In this document: piece after piece, positions 41,598-51,327 of the stretch
How positions within the stretch are numbered: position 1 is the first letter of the stretch
How the letters are laid out: the number at the start of each line of letters is the position of its first letter
Made by a program: the position numbers and the translations under genes
Notes under the pieces: model-generated
Databases searched by the model: none
The model's input: only the letters and a program-made list of their open reading frames with translations
What the model was told of the DNA's origin: nothing
DNA from: Pseudomonadota bacterium
Lineage (GTDB): Bacteria; Pseudomonadota; Gammaproteobacteria; Steroidobacterales; Steroidobacteraceae
Assembly: GCA_019352035.1 (NCBI GenBank)
Contig: JABBNZ010000002.1
Coordinates: forward strand, 10,533-74,532
Length of the DNA stretch: 64,000 nucleotides
Reading direction: 5' to 3'

Positions 41598-44150
41598 ATG
41601 GAAATCCAAACACCAGCGAGCCAACCGGGTCAACCCCGCGGGGCCGTGGATTCGGACGTGGAGGGATACGAGTCCCTCGCGGCGCTGGCGCTGGATCTGC
41701 GCTGGTCGTGGAATCATGCCACCGACCAGGTGTGGCGGCAGCTCGATCCGGTGCTGTGGGACTTAACGCACAATGCCTGGGCCGTGCTGCAGACGGTCTC
41801 GCGGGACAAGCTCCGGCGGATCTCGGCCGAGCCTGCTTTCCGAAAGCAGGTCAGCGACCTCGCGCGGGACCGGCGGGAGGCCGCGCAGGCGCCCGCATGG
41901 TTTCAGCAAGCACATCCGCGGTCAGCACTGAGCTGTGTGGCGTACTTCAGCATGGAGTTCATGCTGAGCGAGGCGTTGCCCATCTACGCCGGCGGCCTGG
42001 GCAATGTCGCCGGCGATCAGCTCAAGGCGGCCAGCGATCTGGGGGTGCCGGTCATCGGCGTGGGACTGCTCTACAGCCAGGGCTATTTCCGGCAGGTGAT
42101 CGACAAGGACGGGGCGCAGGAGGCGCTGTTTCCGTATAACGACCCCGGACAGTTACCGATTGCACCGCTGCGTCAGCCGAACGGCGAGTGGCTGCGGCTG
42201 GAAATCGCCTTGCCGGGCTACTCGGTCTGGCTGCGCGCGTGGCAGGTCCAGGTCGGTCGGGTGAAGCTGTACCTGCTCGACAGCAATGACGCCGCGAATT
42301 ACCCCGCGCATCGGGGCATTACCAATGAGCTGTATGGCGGCGGCCCGGAGCTGCGCCTGAAGCAGGAACTGCTGCTCGGGATCGGTGGCTGGCGACTGCT
42401 TCGCGCGCTCGGCGTGCAGCCGCAAGTCTGTCACCTGAATGAGGGGCATGCGGCCTTCGCCGTGCTGGAGCGTGCCCGCAGCTTCATGGAAGAGGCTTCG
42501 CAACCCTTCGAGGTGGCGCTCGCCGCAACGCGAGCGGGGAATCTCTTCACCACGCACACCGCGGTGGCGGCCGGATTCGACCGGTTCTCGCCGGTCCTCA
42601 TTGAGCAATACCTCGGCGCCTATGCACAGGATAAGCTCGGCATACCCCTGCGCGATCTGCTCGCGCTGGGCCGCGCGAACCCGAACGACCCTTCAGAGCC
42701 CTTCAACATGGCCTATCTGGCGATGCGGGGGAGCGCCGCCGTCAATGGCGTGAGCCGCTTGCATGGCAAGGTGAGCCGGCAGCTCTTCGAGCCGCTCTTT
42801 GCGCGCTGGCCGCAGGATGATGTTCCTGTGGGGTCCGTGACCAACGGCGTGCACATGCCGACCTGGGACTCGGCCGCGGCCGACGACCTGTGGACGCAGC
42901 ACTGCGGCAAGGACCGCTGGCTCGGGACGGCGGAGAGTCTGGAGCGGGACATCCGTCGCGCCTCCGATGCCAGTCTCTGGCAGTTGCGCAACGCTGCGCG
43001 CGCGGCGCTGATCGAATACGCCCGCGATCGGCTGTCCAAGCAATTGGCCGCCTCGGGCGCCTCGCCCGAGGCGGCTGACGCCGTCAAGCATCTATTCGAT
43101 CCCCACGCCCTGACGCTGGGATTCGCGCGCCGATTCGCGACCTACAAGCGGCCGAACCTGCTGCTGCACGATCGGGCACGACTGTTGCGCTTGCTGAGCG
43201 ATCCGCAGCGGCCGGTGCAGCTGATCATTGCCGGCAAGGCACATCCGGCGGACCAGGACGGCCAGGCGTTGATCCAGGAATGGATTCGCTTCATTCGGCA
43301 GGCCATGGTGCGCCCTCACGTGATCTTCCTGAGTGACTACGACATGCTGTTGACGGAGCACCTGGTGCAGGGCGTGGATGTTTGGATCAATACCCCGCGC
43401 CGGCCATGGGAGGCCTGCGGCACGAGCGGCATGAAAGTGCTCGTCAACGGCGGCCTCAATCTGTCGGAGCTGGACGGGTGGTGGGCGGAGGCATACACCC
43501 CGGAGGTCGGTTGGGCAGTCGGCGATGGCCGAGAGCATGGTGATGACCCCGCCTGGGACGCTGCCGAGGCCGAGGCGCTCTATGGTCTGCTCGAGCGGGA
43601 GGTGATCCCCGAGTTTTATACGCGCGACTCTGCGGAGATTCCCGCAGCCTGGGTCGCGCGGGTGCGCGAAAGCATGGCGCAGCTCACCCCGCGCTTCTCG
43701 ACCAACCGCACGGTTCGCGAATACGTCGAGCAGCATTATCTGCCGGCGGCAGCCGCCTACGAGCAACGTGCCGCCAATCGAGGCGCGCTCGGCCGGAAAA
43801 TCGTCGACTGGCAGCACAAGGTGGATCGGCATTGGGAAGCGCTGCGGTTTACAGCGTTTCGCGTCAACACCGAGGCGGGCCGTCACCTGTTTGAGATCGG
43901 GATACTGCTGAACGATCTCGAGCCAGATGAGGTACGAGTTGAGCTGTACGCGGACGGCCTGGACGGCAACGCCGGGGCGCGGCAGGAAATGAAGTGGGCG
44001 CGGGCCCTACCCGGCGCCGCTCGCGGCGGCCTGTATCACACGACCGCCGCCGCCACACGTCCAGCGGGTGATTATACGGTACGGGTAACACCCGAGCGGG
44101 CGGGTGTAGCCGTTCCGCTGGAGTGCGCCCGAATCCTGTGGCAGCGCTGA
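41598..44150 (+). CDS. glgP: Alpha-glucan (glycogen) phosphorylase
   Basis: 850 aa GT35 enzyme releasing glucose-1-phosphate from glycogen or maltodextrin. N-terminal DUF3417-like region ([21 protein letters not shown]), then [20 protein letters not shown], and the PLP-binding segment [33 protein letters not shown] and [10 protein letters not shown] are typical of this 850-aa subgroup. ATG 41598; the longer upstream frame overlaps the pgm fragment and is rejected. It overlaps glgX by TGATG, so phosphorylase and debranching enzyme are made together. Confidence 0.94.
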   Translation: MEIQTPASQPGQPRGAVDSDVEGYESLAALALDLRWSWNHATDQVWRQLDPVLWDLTHNAWAVLQTVSRDKLRRISAEPAFRKQVSDLARDRREAAQAPAWFQQAHPRSALSCVAYFSMEFMLSEALPIYAGGLGNVAGDQLKAASDLGVPVIGVGLLYSQGYFRQVIDKDGAQEALFPYNDPGQLPIAPLRQPNGEWLRLEIALPGYSVWLRAWQVQVGRVKLYLLDSNDAANYPAHRGITNELYGGGPELRLKQELLLGIGGWRLLRALGVQPQVCHLNEGHAAFAVLERARSFMEEASQPFEVALAATRAGNLFTTHTAVAAGFDRFSPVLIEQYLGAYAQDKLGIPLRDLLALGRANPNDPSEPFNMAYLAMRGSAAVNGVSRLHGKVSRQLFEPLFARWPQDDVPVGSVTNGVHMPTWDSAAADDLWTQHCGKDRWLGTAESLERDIRRASDASLWQLRNAARAALIEYARDRLSKQLAASGASPEAADAVKHLFDPHALTLGFARRFATYKRPNLLLHDRARLLRLLSDPQRPVQLIIAGKAHPADQDGQALIQEWIRFIRQAMVRPHVIFLSDYDMLLTEHLVQGVDVWINTPRRPWEACGTSGMKVLVNGGLNLSELDGWWAEAYTPEVGWAVGDGREHGDDPAWDAAEAEALYGLLEREVIPEFYTRDSAEIPAAWVARVRESMAQLTPRFSTNRTVREYVEQHYLPAAAAYEQRAANRGALGRKIVDWQHKVDRHWEALRFTAFRVNTEAGRHLFEIGILLNDLEPDEVRVELYADGLDGNAGARQEMKWARALPGAARGGLYHTTAAATRPAGDYTVRVTPERAGVAVPLECARILWQR

Positions 44151-46324
44151 TGAAGGCGACAGAACGCGACTTGCATGAGTATCTTTCGGAGTCATCCGAC
44201 CGCGCTGAAGTTCGCGTCGGCTCACCTTTGCCCCTCGGAACCCAGGAAATGTCGGGAGGGATCAACTTCTCCCTCTTCAGCCGTCACGCCACTCGTGTTC
44301 GGCTCGAGTTGTTCGACCATCCGGAAGACGCAAAGGCTGCCCGGATCATCGAGCTTGATCCAGCGCGCCACCGCACCGGTGACGTCTGGCACGTCTGGGT
44401 GGCCGGCATCCTCCCCGGTCAGCTCTATGCCTATCGCGTGGACGGTCCCTACGAGCCCGGCAAGGGCCATCGCTTCAATTTCAACCGACTTCTTCTTGAC
44501 CCTCTTGCGACAGCGATTTCGCGCCTGCCCGCGTGGGACTTTGCATCCGCGCAGGGCTACGACTCCTCGGCTCCGGGAAAGGACCTTGCGCGTTCGACGC
44601 TGGACAACTCCGCCTCGATGCCCAAATGCGTGCTGATCAACGAGCCCTTCGATTGGCAAGGGGACCAGCCACCCCGGCATCCGTGGTCCAAAACCGTCAT
44701 CTATGAGGCGCATGTCCGCGGCTTCACGATACATCCGAGTTCCGGCGTCGAGCATCCGGGAACCTACCGCGGGCTGATAGAAAAACTGCCTTATCTGAAG
44801 GGTCTGGGAATCACGGCCCTGGAGCTGATGCCCGTGCAGGAGTTCAACGCCGCTTCCTGCACGCGCTGCAATCCGCAAACCGGCCGGCCGCTCGAGAATT
44901 ACTGGGGATACGATCCCGTGGTGTTCCGCGCGCCCAAGGCCTCCTACAGCAGCGCGGGCGGCTTGGGCCAGCAAAAGCTGGAATTCAAGGAGATGGTCCG
45001 AGCCTTTCACAAGACCGGGATCGAAGTCATTCTGGACGTTGTGTTCAATCATACGGCCGAGGCGAACGAGCTGGGTCCGACCCTCTGTCTTCGCGGCATC
45101 GATAACGCAATCTTCTATGCGCTGGGCGACGACAAGCGCCATTACAGGGACTATACCGGCACCGGCAACTCGATCAACGCCAACCATCCCGTGGTGCGCG
45201 ACCACATCCTGGGCGCGCTGCGTTATTGGATGATCGAGATGCACGTGGATGGATTCAGGTTTGACCTGGCCTCGGTGCTCGGCCGGGGGGAGTCCGGCAA
45301 GCTGCTGGCCAATGCCCCCCTGCTGGAGCGGATCGCGGAGGACCCGATCCTGAGGGACGTGAAAATCATCGCTGAGGCCTGGGACGCCGCCGGTGCGTAC
45401 CAGGTGGGCAGTTTCTCGGAGCGGCGCTGGGCGGAGTGGAATGGCCGCTACCGCGACGATATTCGCCGCTTTTGGCGCGGCGATGAGGGGATGCTGGGGC
45501 TGTTCGCCAGCCGCATCTGCGGTAGTGCCGACATCTATCTCAACTCCGGCAAGGGTCCTGAGAGCAGCATCAACTTTCTCACCTGCCACGACGGCTTCAC
45601 GCTGAATGATCTGGTGAGCTACCGTACCAAGCACAATGAAGCCAACGGAGAGGACAACCGGGACGGCACCGACACGAACTTCAGCGATAACTTTGGCGTT
45701 GAAGGCGCGACCGGCGATATCGGCATCGAGACCTTGCGCAAGCGTCAGATCAAGAACTTCCTGCTGACGCTATTCATCTCGCGCGGAGTGCCGATGCTGC
45801 TCGGCGGAGACGAGTTCCGTCGCACGCAAGCCGGCAACAACAATGCTTACTGCCAGGACAACGAGACCAGCTGGTGTGATTGGGCGTTTCTCGAGCAGCA
45901 ACAGGAGGTCCACCGCTTCGTCCGCGGCATGATCGGCTTTCGCCGCGCGCACAAGGTACTCAGCGAGGAACGGTTCTATACGGAAGCGCAGATCCGGTGG
46001 CTTGCCCCGTCAGGAGGCAATCCGGACTGGTTCGACTCCACGGTCAAGACTCTCGGTTGCCTGATCCGTGAGGGCGCCAAGGATGCGCTATTCCTGATAT
46101 TCAACGCTGACACGAAGGACATTGATTTCGATGTGCCGGCACTGCCGCTGGGATCGCACTGGCATCTGGCGGTCGACACCTCTCATCTCACGCCCGCCGA
46201 TGTGCTCGCTGCGGGGGCGGCGCCGCTCCCCGATAAATTGCGGTGCTATCGCCTGCCTGGGCGCTCCAGCGCGATATTGGTCGTACGGGAACAGGAATCC
46301 ACGGCGGGATCGGTGCGCGTGTGA
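44150..46324 (+). CDS. glgX: Glycogen debranching enzyme (isoamylase type)
   Basis: 724 aa GH13_11 enzyme hydrolysing alpha-1,6 branches of phosphorylase-limit glycogen. N-terminal CBM48 (GGINFSLFSRHATRVRLELF) and the GH13 barrel with WGYDPV, VILDVVFNHTAE, nucleophile Asp in VDGFRFDLASVLG, acid Glu in IIAEAWDAAG and FLTCHDGFTLNDLVSY. MLLGGDEFRRTQAGNNNAYCQDNE is a GlgX hallmark (written here in part). ATG 44150 overlaps the glgP stop. Confidence 0.94.
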   Translation: MKATERDLHEYLSESSDRAEVRVGSPLPLGTQEMSGGINFSLFSRHATRVRLELFDHPEDAKAARIIELDPARHRTGDVWHVWVAGILPGQLYAYRVDGPYEPGKGHRFNFNRLLLDPLATAISRLPAWDFASAQGYDSSAPGKDLARSTLDNSASMPKCVLINEPFDWQGDQPPRHPWSKTVIYEAHVRGFTIHPSSGVEHPGTYRGLIEKLPYLKGLGITALELMPVQEFNAASCTRCNPQTGRPLENYWGYDPVVFRAPKASYSSAGGLGQQKLEFKEMVRAFHKTGIEVILDVVFNHTAEANELGPTLCLRGIDNAIFYALGDDKRHYRDYTGTGNSINANHPVVRDHILGALRYWMIEMHVDGFRFDLASVLGRGESGKLLANAPLLERIAEDPILRDVKIIAEAWDAAGAYQVGSFSERRWAEWNGRYRDDIRRFWRGDEGMLGLFASRICGSADIYLNSGKGPESSINFLTCHDGFTLNDLVSYRTKHNEANGEDNRDGTDTNFSDNFGVEGATGDIGIETLRKRQIKNFLLTLFISRGVPMLLGGDEFRRTQAGNNNAYCQDNETSWCDWAFLEQQQEVHRFVRGMIGFRRAHKVLSEERFYTEAQIRWLAPSGGNPDWFDSTVKTLGCLIREGAKDALFLIFNADTKDIDFDVPALPLGSHWHLAVDTSHLTPADVLAAGAAPLPDKLRCYRLPGRSSAILVVREQESTAGSVRV

Positions 46325-46379
46325 GCCGGGCCGTACGAAATCATGCTGCCATTGTCGCGAACCGGGTGGCGGGGCGTTG

Positions 46380-47003
46380 ATGAAGACAGCCGCAGCCAGT
46401 GCCTGCCTGCTTCTCGATATCGGCGGCGTTTTACTGACCGACGGCTGGGATCATCTTGCCCGAAAGCGTGCGGCGAGGACCTTCAGGCTGGACTGGACGG
46501 AAATGGAGGAGCGGCATCGTCTGGTCTTCGAAACCTATGAGGAGGGGAAATTCACGCTGGCTGAATATCTGGACCGGGTTGTCTTCTATCGAAAGCGCAT
46601 GTTCAAGCGAGTTCAGTTTCAGCGGTTCATGTACGGGCAATCGAAGCCGTATCCCGCGATGATCGAGCTCATCGCCAGGATCAAGGCCAGGCATCGATTG
46701 AAGGTCGCGGTGATCAGCAATGAGGGGCGGGAGCTGAACGCGTATCGGATTCGAAAGTTCAAGCTCGATCATATCGTGGATTTCTTTGTCTGCTCCAGCT
46801 TGGTCCACCTGCGCAAGCCCGATGCGCAGATCTTCCGACTCGCGCTCGACGTCGCGCAGGTTCAGGCCCGACGGGCGGTCTATATCGATGACACCCCAAT
46901 GTTCGCCGAGATCGGGCGGGACCTGGGAATGCGCAGCGTATTTCACACCAGTTATCGATCGACACGCGCGCAGCTGTCGGCACTTGGGCTATCGAGTGAG
47001 TGA
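46380..47003 (+). CDS. HAD-IA family hydrolase
   Basis: 207 aa. Motif I LLLDIGGVLLTDGWD, motif II VAVISNEGREL, motif III Lys in LVHLRKPDAQIFRLAL, motif IV VYIDDTPMFAEIG. The DxGGV version of motif I is common in HAD-IA proteins related to epoxide-hydrolase-N or YihX-like sugar-phosphate phosphatases. YihX-like enzymes dephosphorylate glucose-1-phosphate, which would fit its place right after glgP-glgX; this is an inference. ATG 46380. Confidence 0.85.
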   Translation: MKTAAASACLLLDIGGVLLTDGWDHLARKRAARTFRLDWTEMEERHRLVFETYEEGKFTLAEYLDRVVFYRKRMFKRVQFQRFMYGQSKPYPAMIELIARIKARHRLKVAVISNEGRELNAYRIRKFKLDHIVDFFVCSSLVHLRKPDAQIFRLALDVAQVQARRAVYIDDTPMFAEIGRDLGMRSVFHTSYRSTRAQLSALGLSSE

Positions 47004-47122
47004 AGGCGTGTCTACGCGCAGTGGCGCCAGGATCATGACGGACGGCGCGGTCTGGATGTCCGCCCACGCCTCTTGCACACCTCACGCCCGTTCAGCTTAC
47101 AGCCGGAGGAAGGCGGTGACCC

Positions 47123-48331
47123 ATGCCATCTGAAAAGCCAAGCGTCCTGACGATCAACGGCGGCTCCTCGAGCATCAGGTTCGCGCTGTATCAGGTAGGC
47201 GCAGCGCTGGAGCGACAGCTGTACGGAAAGATGGATCGCGTCGGCCTGGGCGCGACGACACTGACCTTCGAGGAGCCGGGGGCGAATCCTCCGACCCGTG
47301 GCAGCGTCGTCGTCCCCGATCAGCTCTCGGCGGCGAGGTTCCTGATCGATTGGCTCGAGAAGCAGGTGGGTTTCGGCGCCATCGGGGCGGTGGGACATCG
47401 TGTGGTGCACGGCATGCATCGCACGGAGCCGGCGTCGGTCACCGCGGAGCTCCTGGATGAGCTGCGTCGGATCACGCCGTTCGATCCTGATCACCTGCCG
47501 CGCGAGATCGAGTTGATCGAGGTATTTCGGCAACGGTACCCGAGGCTGCCCCAGGTGGCGTGTTTCGACACCGCATTTCATCGCGGAATGCCGCGCGTTG
47601 CGAAGCTGCTTGCCATCCCGCGGCGGTACCAGGCGAGGGGCGTCGAGCGGTACGGTTTCCACGGTCTCTCCTACGCCTACCTGATGGAGGAACTGGTACG
47701 CCTTGGCGACTCTGCCGCAACCTCGGGTCGCGTGATTCTCGCCCACCTAGGAAACGGCGCCAGCATGGCGGCCGTGCGTGACGGCAAGAGCGTCGACACC
47801 AGCATGGGCTTCACGCCCGCCTCGGGGTTTCCCATGAGCAGCCGCTCGGGCGATCTGGACCCGGGGCTGGTCAGTTTCCTGGCGCGCACGGAGCACCTGA
47901 GCGCCGCGCAGTTCGATCGCATGGTGAATCACGAGTCCGGGCTTCTCGGCGTGTCGGAGATCAGCTCCGACGTGCGCGACCTGCTCGCGCAGGAAGGCGC
48001 CGACGCGCGGGCGGCGGAGGCTGTAGCCCTGTTCTGCTACCAGGCCAGGAAGTGGATCGGCGCCTTCGCCGCCGTCCTCGGTGGGATTGACACGCTCGTG
48101 TTCGCGGGCGGCATCGGCGAGAACGCGCCGCTCATCCGCGAGCGCATCTGCGACGGCCTCGGCTTTCTCGGCATCGAGCTTGATCCACAGCGCAATGCTA
48201 AGAATGCGCCGGTGCTCTCGCCGGACGCCGCCCGCGTCAAGGTGCGGGTCATGCGCACCGACGAGGAGCTGATGATTGCGCGGTCCGTCGTGCGCTCACG
48301 CGCCGCGCTGACGTCGGACCCGGCGGGATGA
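47123..48331 (+). CDS. ackA: Acetate kinase (acetate/propionate kinase family)
   Basis: 402 aa. It converts acetyl phosphate and ADP to acetate and ATP. Motifs: VLTINGGSSSIRFALYQ (phosphate 1; NAGSSSLK in most AckA), GHRVVHGMH, CFDTAFHRGMP, YGFHGLSYAYLM, AHLGNGASMAAV, DTSMGFTPASG, RSGDLDPG and FAGGIGENAPLIR. The NGGSSSIRF variant is the form I associate with kinases encoded beside phosphoketolase. Phosphoketolase follows 573 bases downstream, giving a complete acetyl-phosphate-to-ATP route. Confidence 0.94.
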   Translation: MPSEKPSVLTINGGSSSIRFALYQVGAALERQLYGKMDRVGLGATTLTFEEPGANPPTRGSVVVPDQLSAARFLIDWLEKQVGFGAIGAVGHRVVHGMHRTEPASVTAELLDELRRITPFDPDHLPREIELIEVFRQRYPRLPQVACFDTAFHRGMPRVAKLLAIPRRYQARGVERYGFHGLSYAYLMEELVRLGDSAATSGRVILAHLGNGASMAAVRDGKSVDTSMGFTPASGFPMSSRSGDLDPGLVSFLARTEHLSAAQFDRMVNHESGLLGVSEISSDVRDLLAQEGADARAAEAVALFCYQARKWIGAFAAVLGGIDTLVFAGGIGENAPLIRERICDGLGFLGIELDPQRNAKNAPVLSPDAARVKVRVMRTDEELMIARSVVRSRAALTSDPAG

Positions 48332-48904
48332 GGCAGGCGCGCCCCCATCCGCACCGCCGGAGACGCGTGGTAGGCCAAGAGCATTCGTACGCTGACGCAC
48401 AGACGACCGTGGGATCAGGGTCGTAAAAACGTGCGCTCATTCTCTGTGGAAGGCGCGGTCTGTCTGCTACCCGTAGTCTGAGATCCCGCCGTACCGGTGG
48501 CAACTCTGCGCTGCGGAGAATTGCGCGACCTGGGATCGCCGGAACCTGGAGGATGAATGGGCTGTCACAGGGGCCTCGGCTTCTACGGATGGCGTGCGAT
48601 GCAGACTCGGTGCCTAATCGGCAAACAGCATGATGCGCGAACGAATTGCCGCGGACCACGGCGGATTTGCATTGCAGGAGCAGGTCACGGCGCGTTGCGG
48701 ACCGTCCGGTACGACGTCGTGAGCCTTCGGTGCCTATCAGCTCAACCGCTCAACCCGCAAGGAGACTTTCTCGGGGTAAAAGCTGTTGGCGCGTGCTCGC
48801 TTTGGAATTGGTCGAGACCCTTCTGACCGCGCGCTTCAGCGGTGCCCTGCGTCATCGGCGCCGCTTGGCAGAAGTGCAGGGCTGGAACACCCGGAGACTT
48901 CCCC
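48332..48904. other. 573-base leader/intergenic region before phosphoketolase
   Basis: No convincing gene: the readable frames are Arg/Cys-rich and motif-free. Imperfect palindromes such as CCGCGGACCACGGCGG (about 48649) lie here. The region may contain a separate promoter and a long 5' leader for xfp. I saw no recognisable riboswitch. Confidence 0.45.
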
Positions 48905-51313
48905 ATGACAGCCGACACACTTTCGCCCGAACTGCTACATAAGATGGACGCCTATTGGCGTGCCGCCAACTACCTGTCGGTCGGACAGATCTATCTGTAT
49001 GACAATCCACTGCTCAAGGAGCCGCTGAAGCTTTCGCACGTGAAGCCGCTGGTGGTCGGGCACTGGGGCACGACACCCGGTCAGAACTTCATCTACGTGC
49101 ATCTGAACCGGGTCATCAAGAAATACGACCTGAATATGTTCTATATCGCCGGTCCCGGTCACGGCGGCCCAGCGATCGTGGGCAACGTGTATCTCGAAGG
49201 AACTTGGAGCGAGGTATATCCCGACGTCACGCAGGACGAAGCCGGACTGAAGAAGCTCTTCAAGCAGTTCTCGTTCCCCGGCGGCATCTCCAGCCACGTG
49301 GCGCCGACCACGCCGGGCTCGATTCACGAGGGTGGGGAGCTCGGCTACTCGCTGAGCCACGCTTTCGGAGCGGTGTTCGACAATCCCGATCTGATCGTGA
49401 CCTGCGTCGTCGGTGACGGTGAGGCGGAAACCGGTCCGTTGGCGACCGCGTGGCAGTCCACCAAGTTGCTCAACGCCGTGACTGACGGCGCGGTGTTGCC
49501 GATCCTGCATCTCAACGGCTACAAGATCAGCAATCCCACCGTGCTCGCTCGCATAGAGCATGAGGAGCTGGAGCAGTTCATCCGTGGCTGCGGCTGGACC
49601 CCTTATTTCGTCGAGGGTGATCACCCACAGACGATGCACCAACTGATGGCCGGCGCGTTGGACAAGGCCGTCGAGGACATTCGGCGTATCCAAAGCCAGG
49701 CCCGCGGTCAGGCCGGCACGCCGAGACCTCGCTGGCCCATGATAGTGCTGCGCTCGCCGAAGGGCTGGACGGGGCCGAAGTTCGTCGATGGCCAGCCGGT
49801 CGAGGGCACGTTCCGGGCCCATCAGGTGCCGCTGCTGGTGGATTCGGAGCACCCCGAGCACATCCAGCAGCTCGAGACCTGGATGAAGAGCTACGAGCCC
49901 GAGGAGCTGTTTGATGAGCGGGGTGAGCTGAGACCGGAGCTCGCCGAGCTGGCGCCGAAGGGCGAGCGGCGCATGGGCGCAAATCCACACGCCAACGGCG
50001 GTGCGCTGCTGCGTGACCTGCGTATACCGGACTTCCGTACCCACGCAGTGGCGGTGCCGTCGCCGGGCGCCGTTGACGCGCAGGATACGGTCGTGCTCGG
50101 CCAGTTCCTGCGCGAGGTGGTCAAGCTGAACGGTGAGCAGCGCAATTTTCGCATCTTCGGTCCCGACGAGACCCTCTCGAATCTGCTGGGCGCCGTATTT
50201 CAAGCGACGAACCGCCAGTGGGACGCCCGCGAGATCAAAAGCGATGAATTCCTCGCACCCACAGGACGCGTGCTGGACTCGATGCTCAGCGAGCACCAGT
50301 GCGAGGGGTGGCTGGAGGGGTATCTGCTGACGGGTCGGCACGGGCTCTTCAACTGCTACGAGGGTTTCGTCCGCATCGTGGATTCGATGTTCAGCCAGCA
50401 TGCCAAGTGGTTGAAGGTCACCTCGGAGCTGCCCTGGCGACGCAAGATCGCCTCGCTGAACTATCTACTGGCCTCTCACGTCTGGCAGCAGGATCACAAC
50501 GGCTTCACGCACCAGGATCCCGGCTTCCTCGACCATGTCATCAACAAGAAGGCCAACATCGTGCGGGTCTATCTGCCACCCGACGCCAACTGTCTGCTGT
50601 CGGTGTTCGATCATTGCCTGCGCAGCCGACACTACGTGAACGTGGTGGTGGCGGGGAAGCACGCGCTACCCCAGTGGCTCACCATGGAGGCGGCGGTCGT
50701 GCACTGCACGGAAGGCATCGGCATCTGGCAGTGGGCCAGCAACGATCAGGGCGAAGAGCCGGATGTGGTCATGGCCTGCTGTGGCGATACGCCGACGCTG
50801 GAGATCATGGCCGCGGTGTCCATCCTGCGCGAGCACCTCCCGAGCCTGAAAATCCGGGTAGTCAACGTGGTGGACCTGATGAGGCTGCAATCCAGCTCCG
50901 AGCACCCGCATGGCCTGAACGACTGGGATTACGATTCGCTCTTCACCCGCGACAAGCACATCGTCTTCGGCTTTCACGGCTATCCCTGGCTGGTGCATCG
51001 CCTGACCTATCGCCGTGCCAACCAGAACCTCCACGTCCGCGGCTACAAGGAGGAGGGGACCATCACGACCGCCTTCGACATGCGGGTGCAGAATGATCTG
51101 GACCGCTTTCACCTGGTGATCGACGTCATCGATCGTCTGCCGCAGCTCGGTACCAGGGGCGCCTATTTGAAACAACGCATGCAGGACAAGCTGATCGAGC
51201 ACAAGCAGTACATCGATCGGCACGGCCAGGACCTGCCGGAGATCCGCAATTGGAAGTGGAGCCTGCCCACGCAGAATACGTCGTCCCAGCGCCGGGTGAA
51301 GCCAGCCGCGTAG
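48905..51313 (+). CDS. xfp: Xylulose-5-phosphate/fructose-6-phosphate phosphoketolase
   Basis: 802 aa TPP enzyme that splits xylulose-5-P (or fructose-6-P) with phosphate into acetyl phosphate and glyceraldehyde-3-P (or erythrose-4-P). Signatures: [50 protein letters not shown], the TPP motif [17 protein letters not shown] and [16 protein letters not shown], then [15 protein letters not shown] 48905 gives [20 protein letters not shown] as in the family; the upstream extension is rejected. It follows ackA and precedes two P-type ATPases. Confidence 0.95.
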   Translation: MTADTLSPELLHKMDAYWRAANYLSVGQIYLYDNPLLKEPLKLSHVKPLVVGHWGTTPGQNFIYVHLNRVIKKYDLNMFYIAGPGHGGPAIVGNVYLEGTWSEVYPDVTQDEAGLKKLFKQFSFPGGISSHVAPTTPGSIHEGGELGYSLSHAFGAVFDNPDLIVTCVVGDGEAETGPLATAWQSTKLLNAVTDGAVLPILHLNGYKISNPTVLARIEHEELEQFIRGCGWTPYFVEGDHPQTMHQLMAGALDKAVEDIRRIQSQARGQAGTPRPRWPMIVLRSPKGWTGPKFVDGQPVEGTFRAHQVPLLVDSEHPEHIQQLETWMKSYEPEELFDERGELRPELAELAPKGERRMGANPHANGGALLRDLRIPDFRTHAVAVPSPGAVDAQDTVVLGQFLREVVKLNGEQRNFRIFGPDETLSNLLGAVFQATNRQWDAREIKSDEFLAPTGRVLDSMLSEHQCEGWLEGYLLTGRHGLFNCYEGFVRIVDSMFSQHAKWLKVTSELPWRRKIASLNYLLASHVWQQDHNGFTHQDPGFLDHVINKKANIVRVYLPPDANCLLSVFDHCLRSRHYVNVVVAGKHALPQWLTMEAAVVHCTEGIGIWQWASNDQGEEPDVVMACCGDTPTLEIMAAVSILREHLPSLKIRVVNVVDLMRLQSSSEHPHGLNDWDYDSLFTRDKHIVFGFHGYPWLVHRLTYRRANQNLHVRGYKEEGTITTAFDMRVQNDLDRFHLVIDVIDRLPQLGTRGAYLKQRMQDKLIEHKQYIDRHGQDLPEIRNWKWSLPTQNTSSQRRVKPAA

Positions 51314-51327
51314 ATGAGGTTACCCGC

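Noticed and set aside
44222-45634. Long antisense open frame (470 codons) opposite glgX
   Set aside because: It lies wholly within a well-supported gene, has no motif or family resemblance, and long antisense frames are expected in GC-rich DNA.
48935-50401. Long antisense open frame (488 codons) opposite phosphoketolase
   Set aside because: Shadow of xfp codon bias; no start context or domain.
51250-51327. Upstream extension of the proton ATPase to 51250
   Set aside because: It overlaps the xfp 3' end; the ATG at 51328 has a good ribosome site and a family-like N-terminus.
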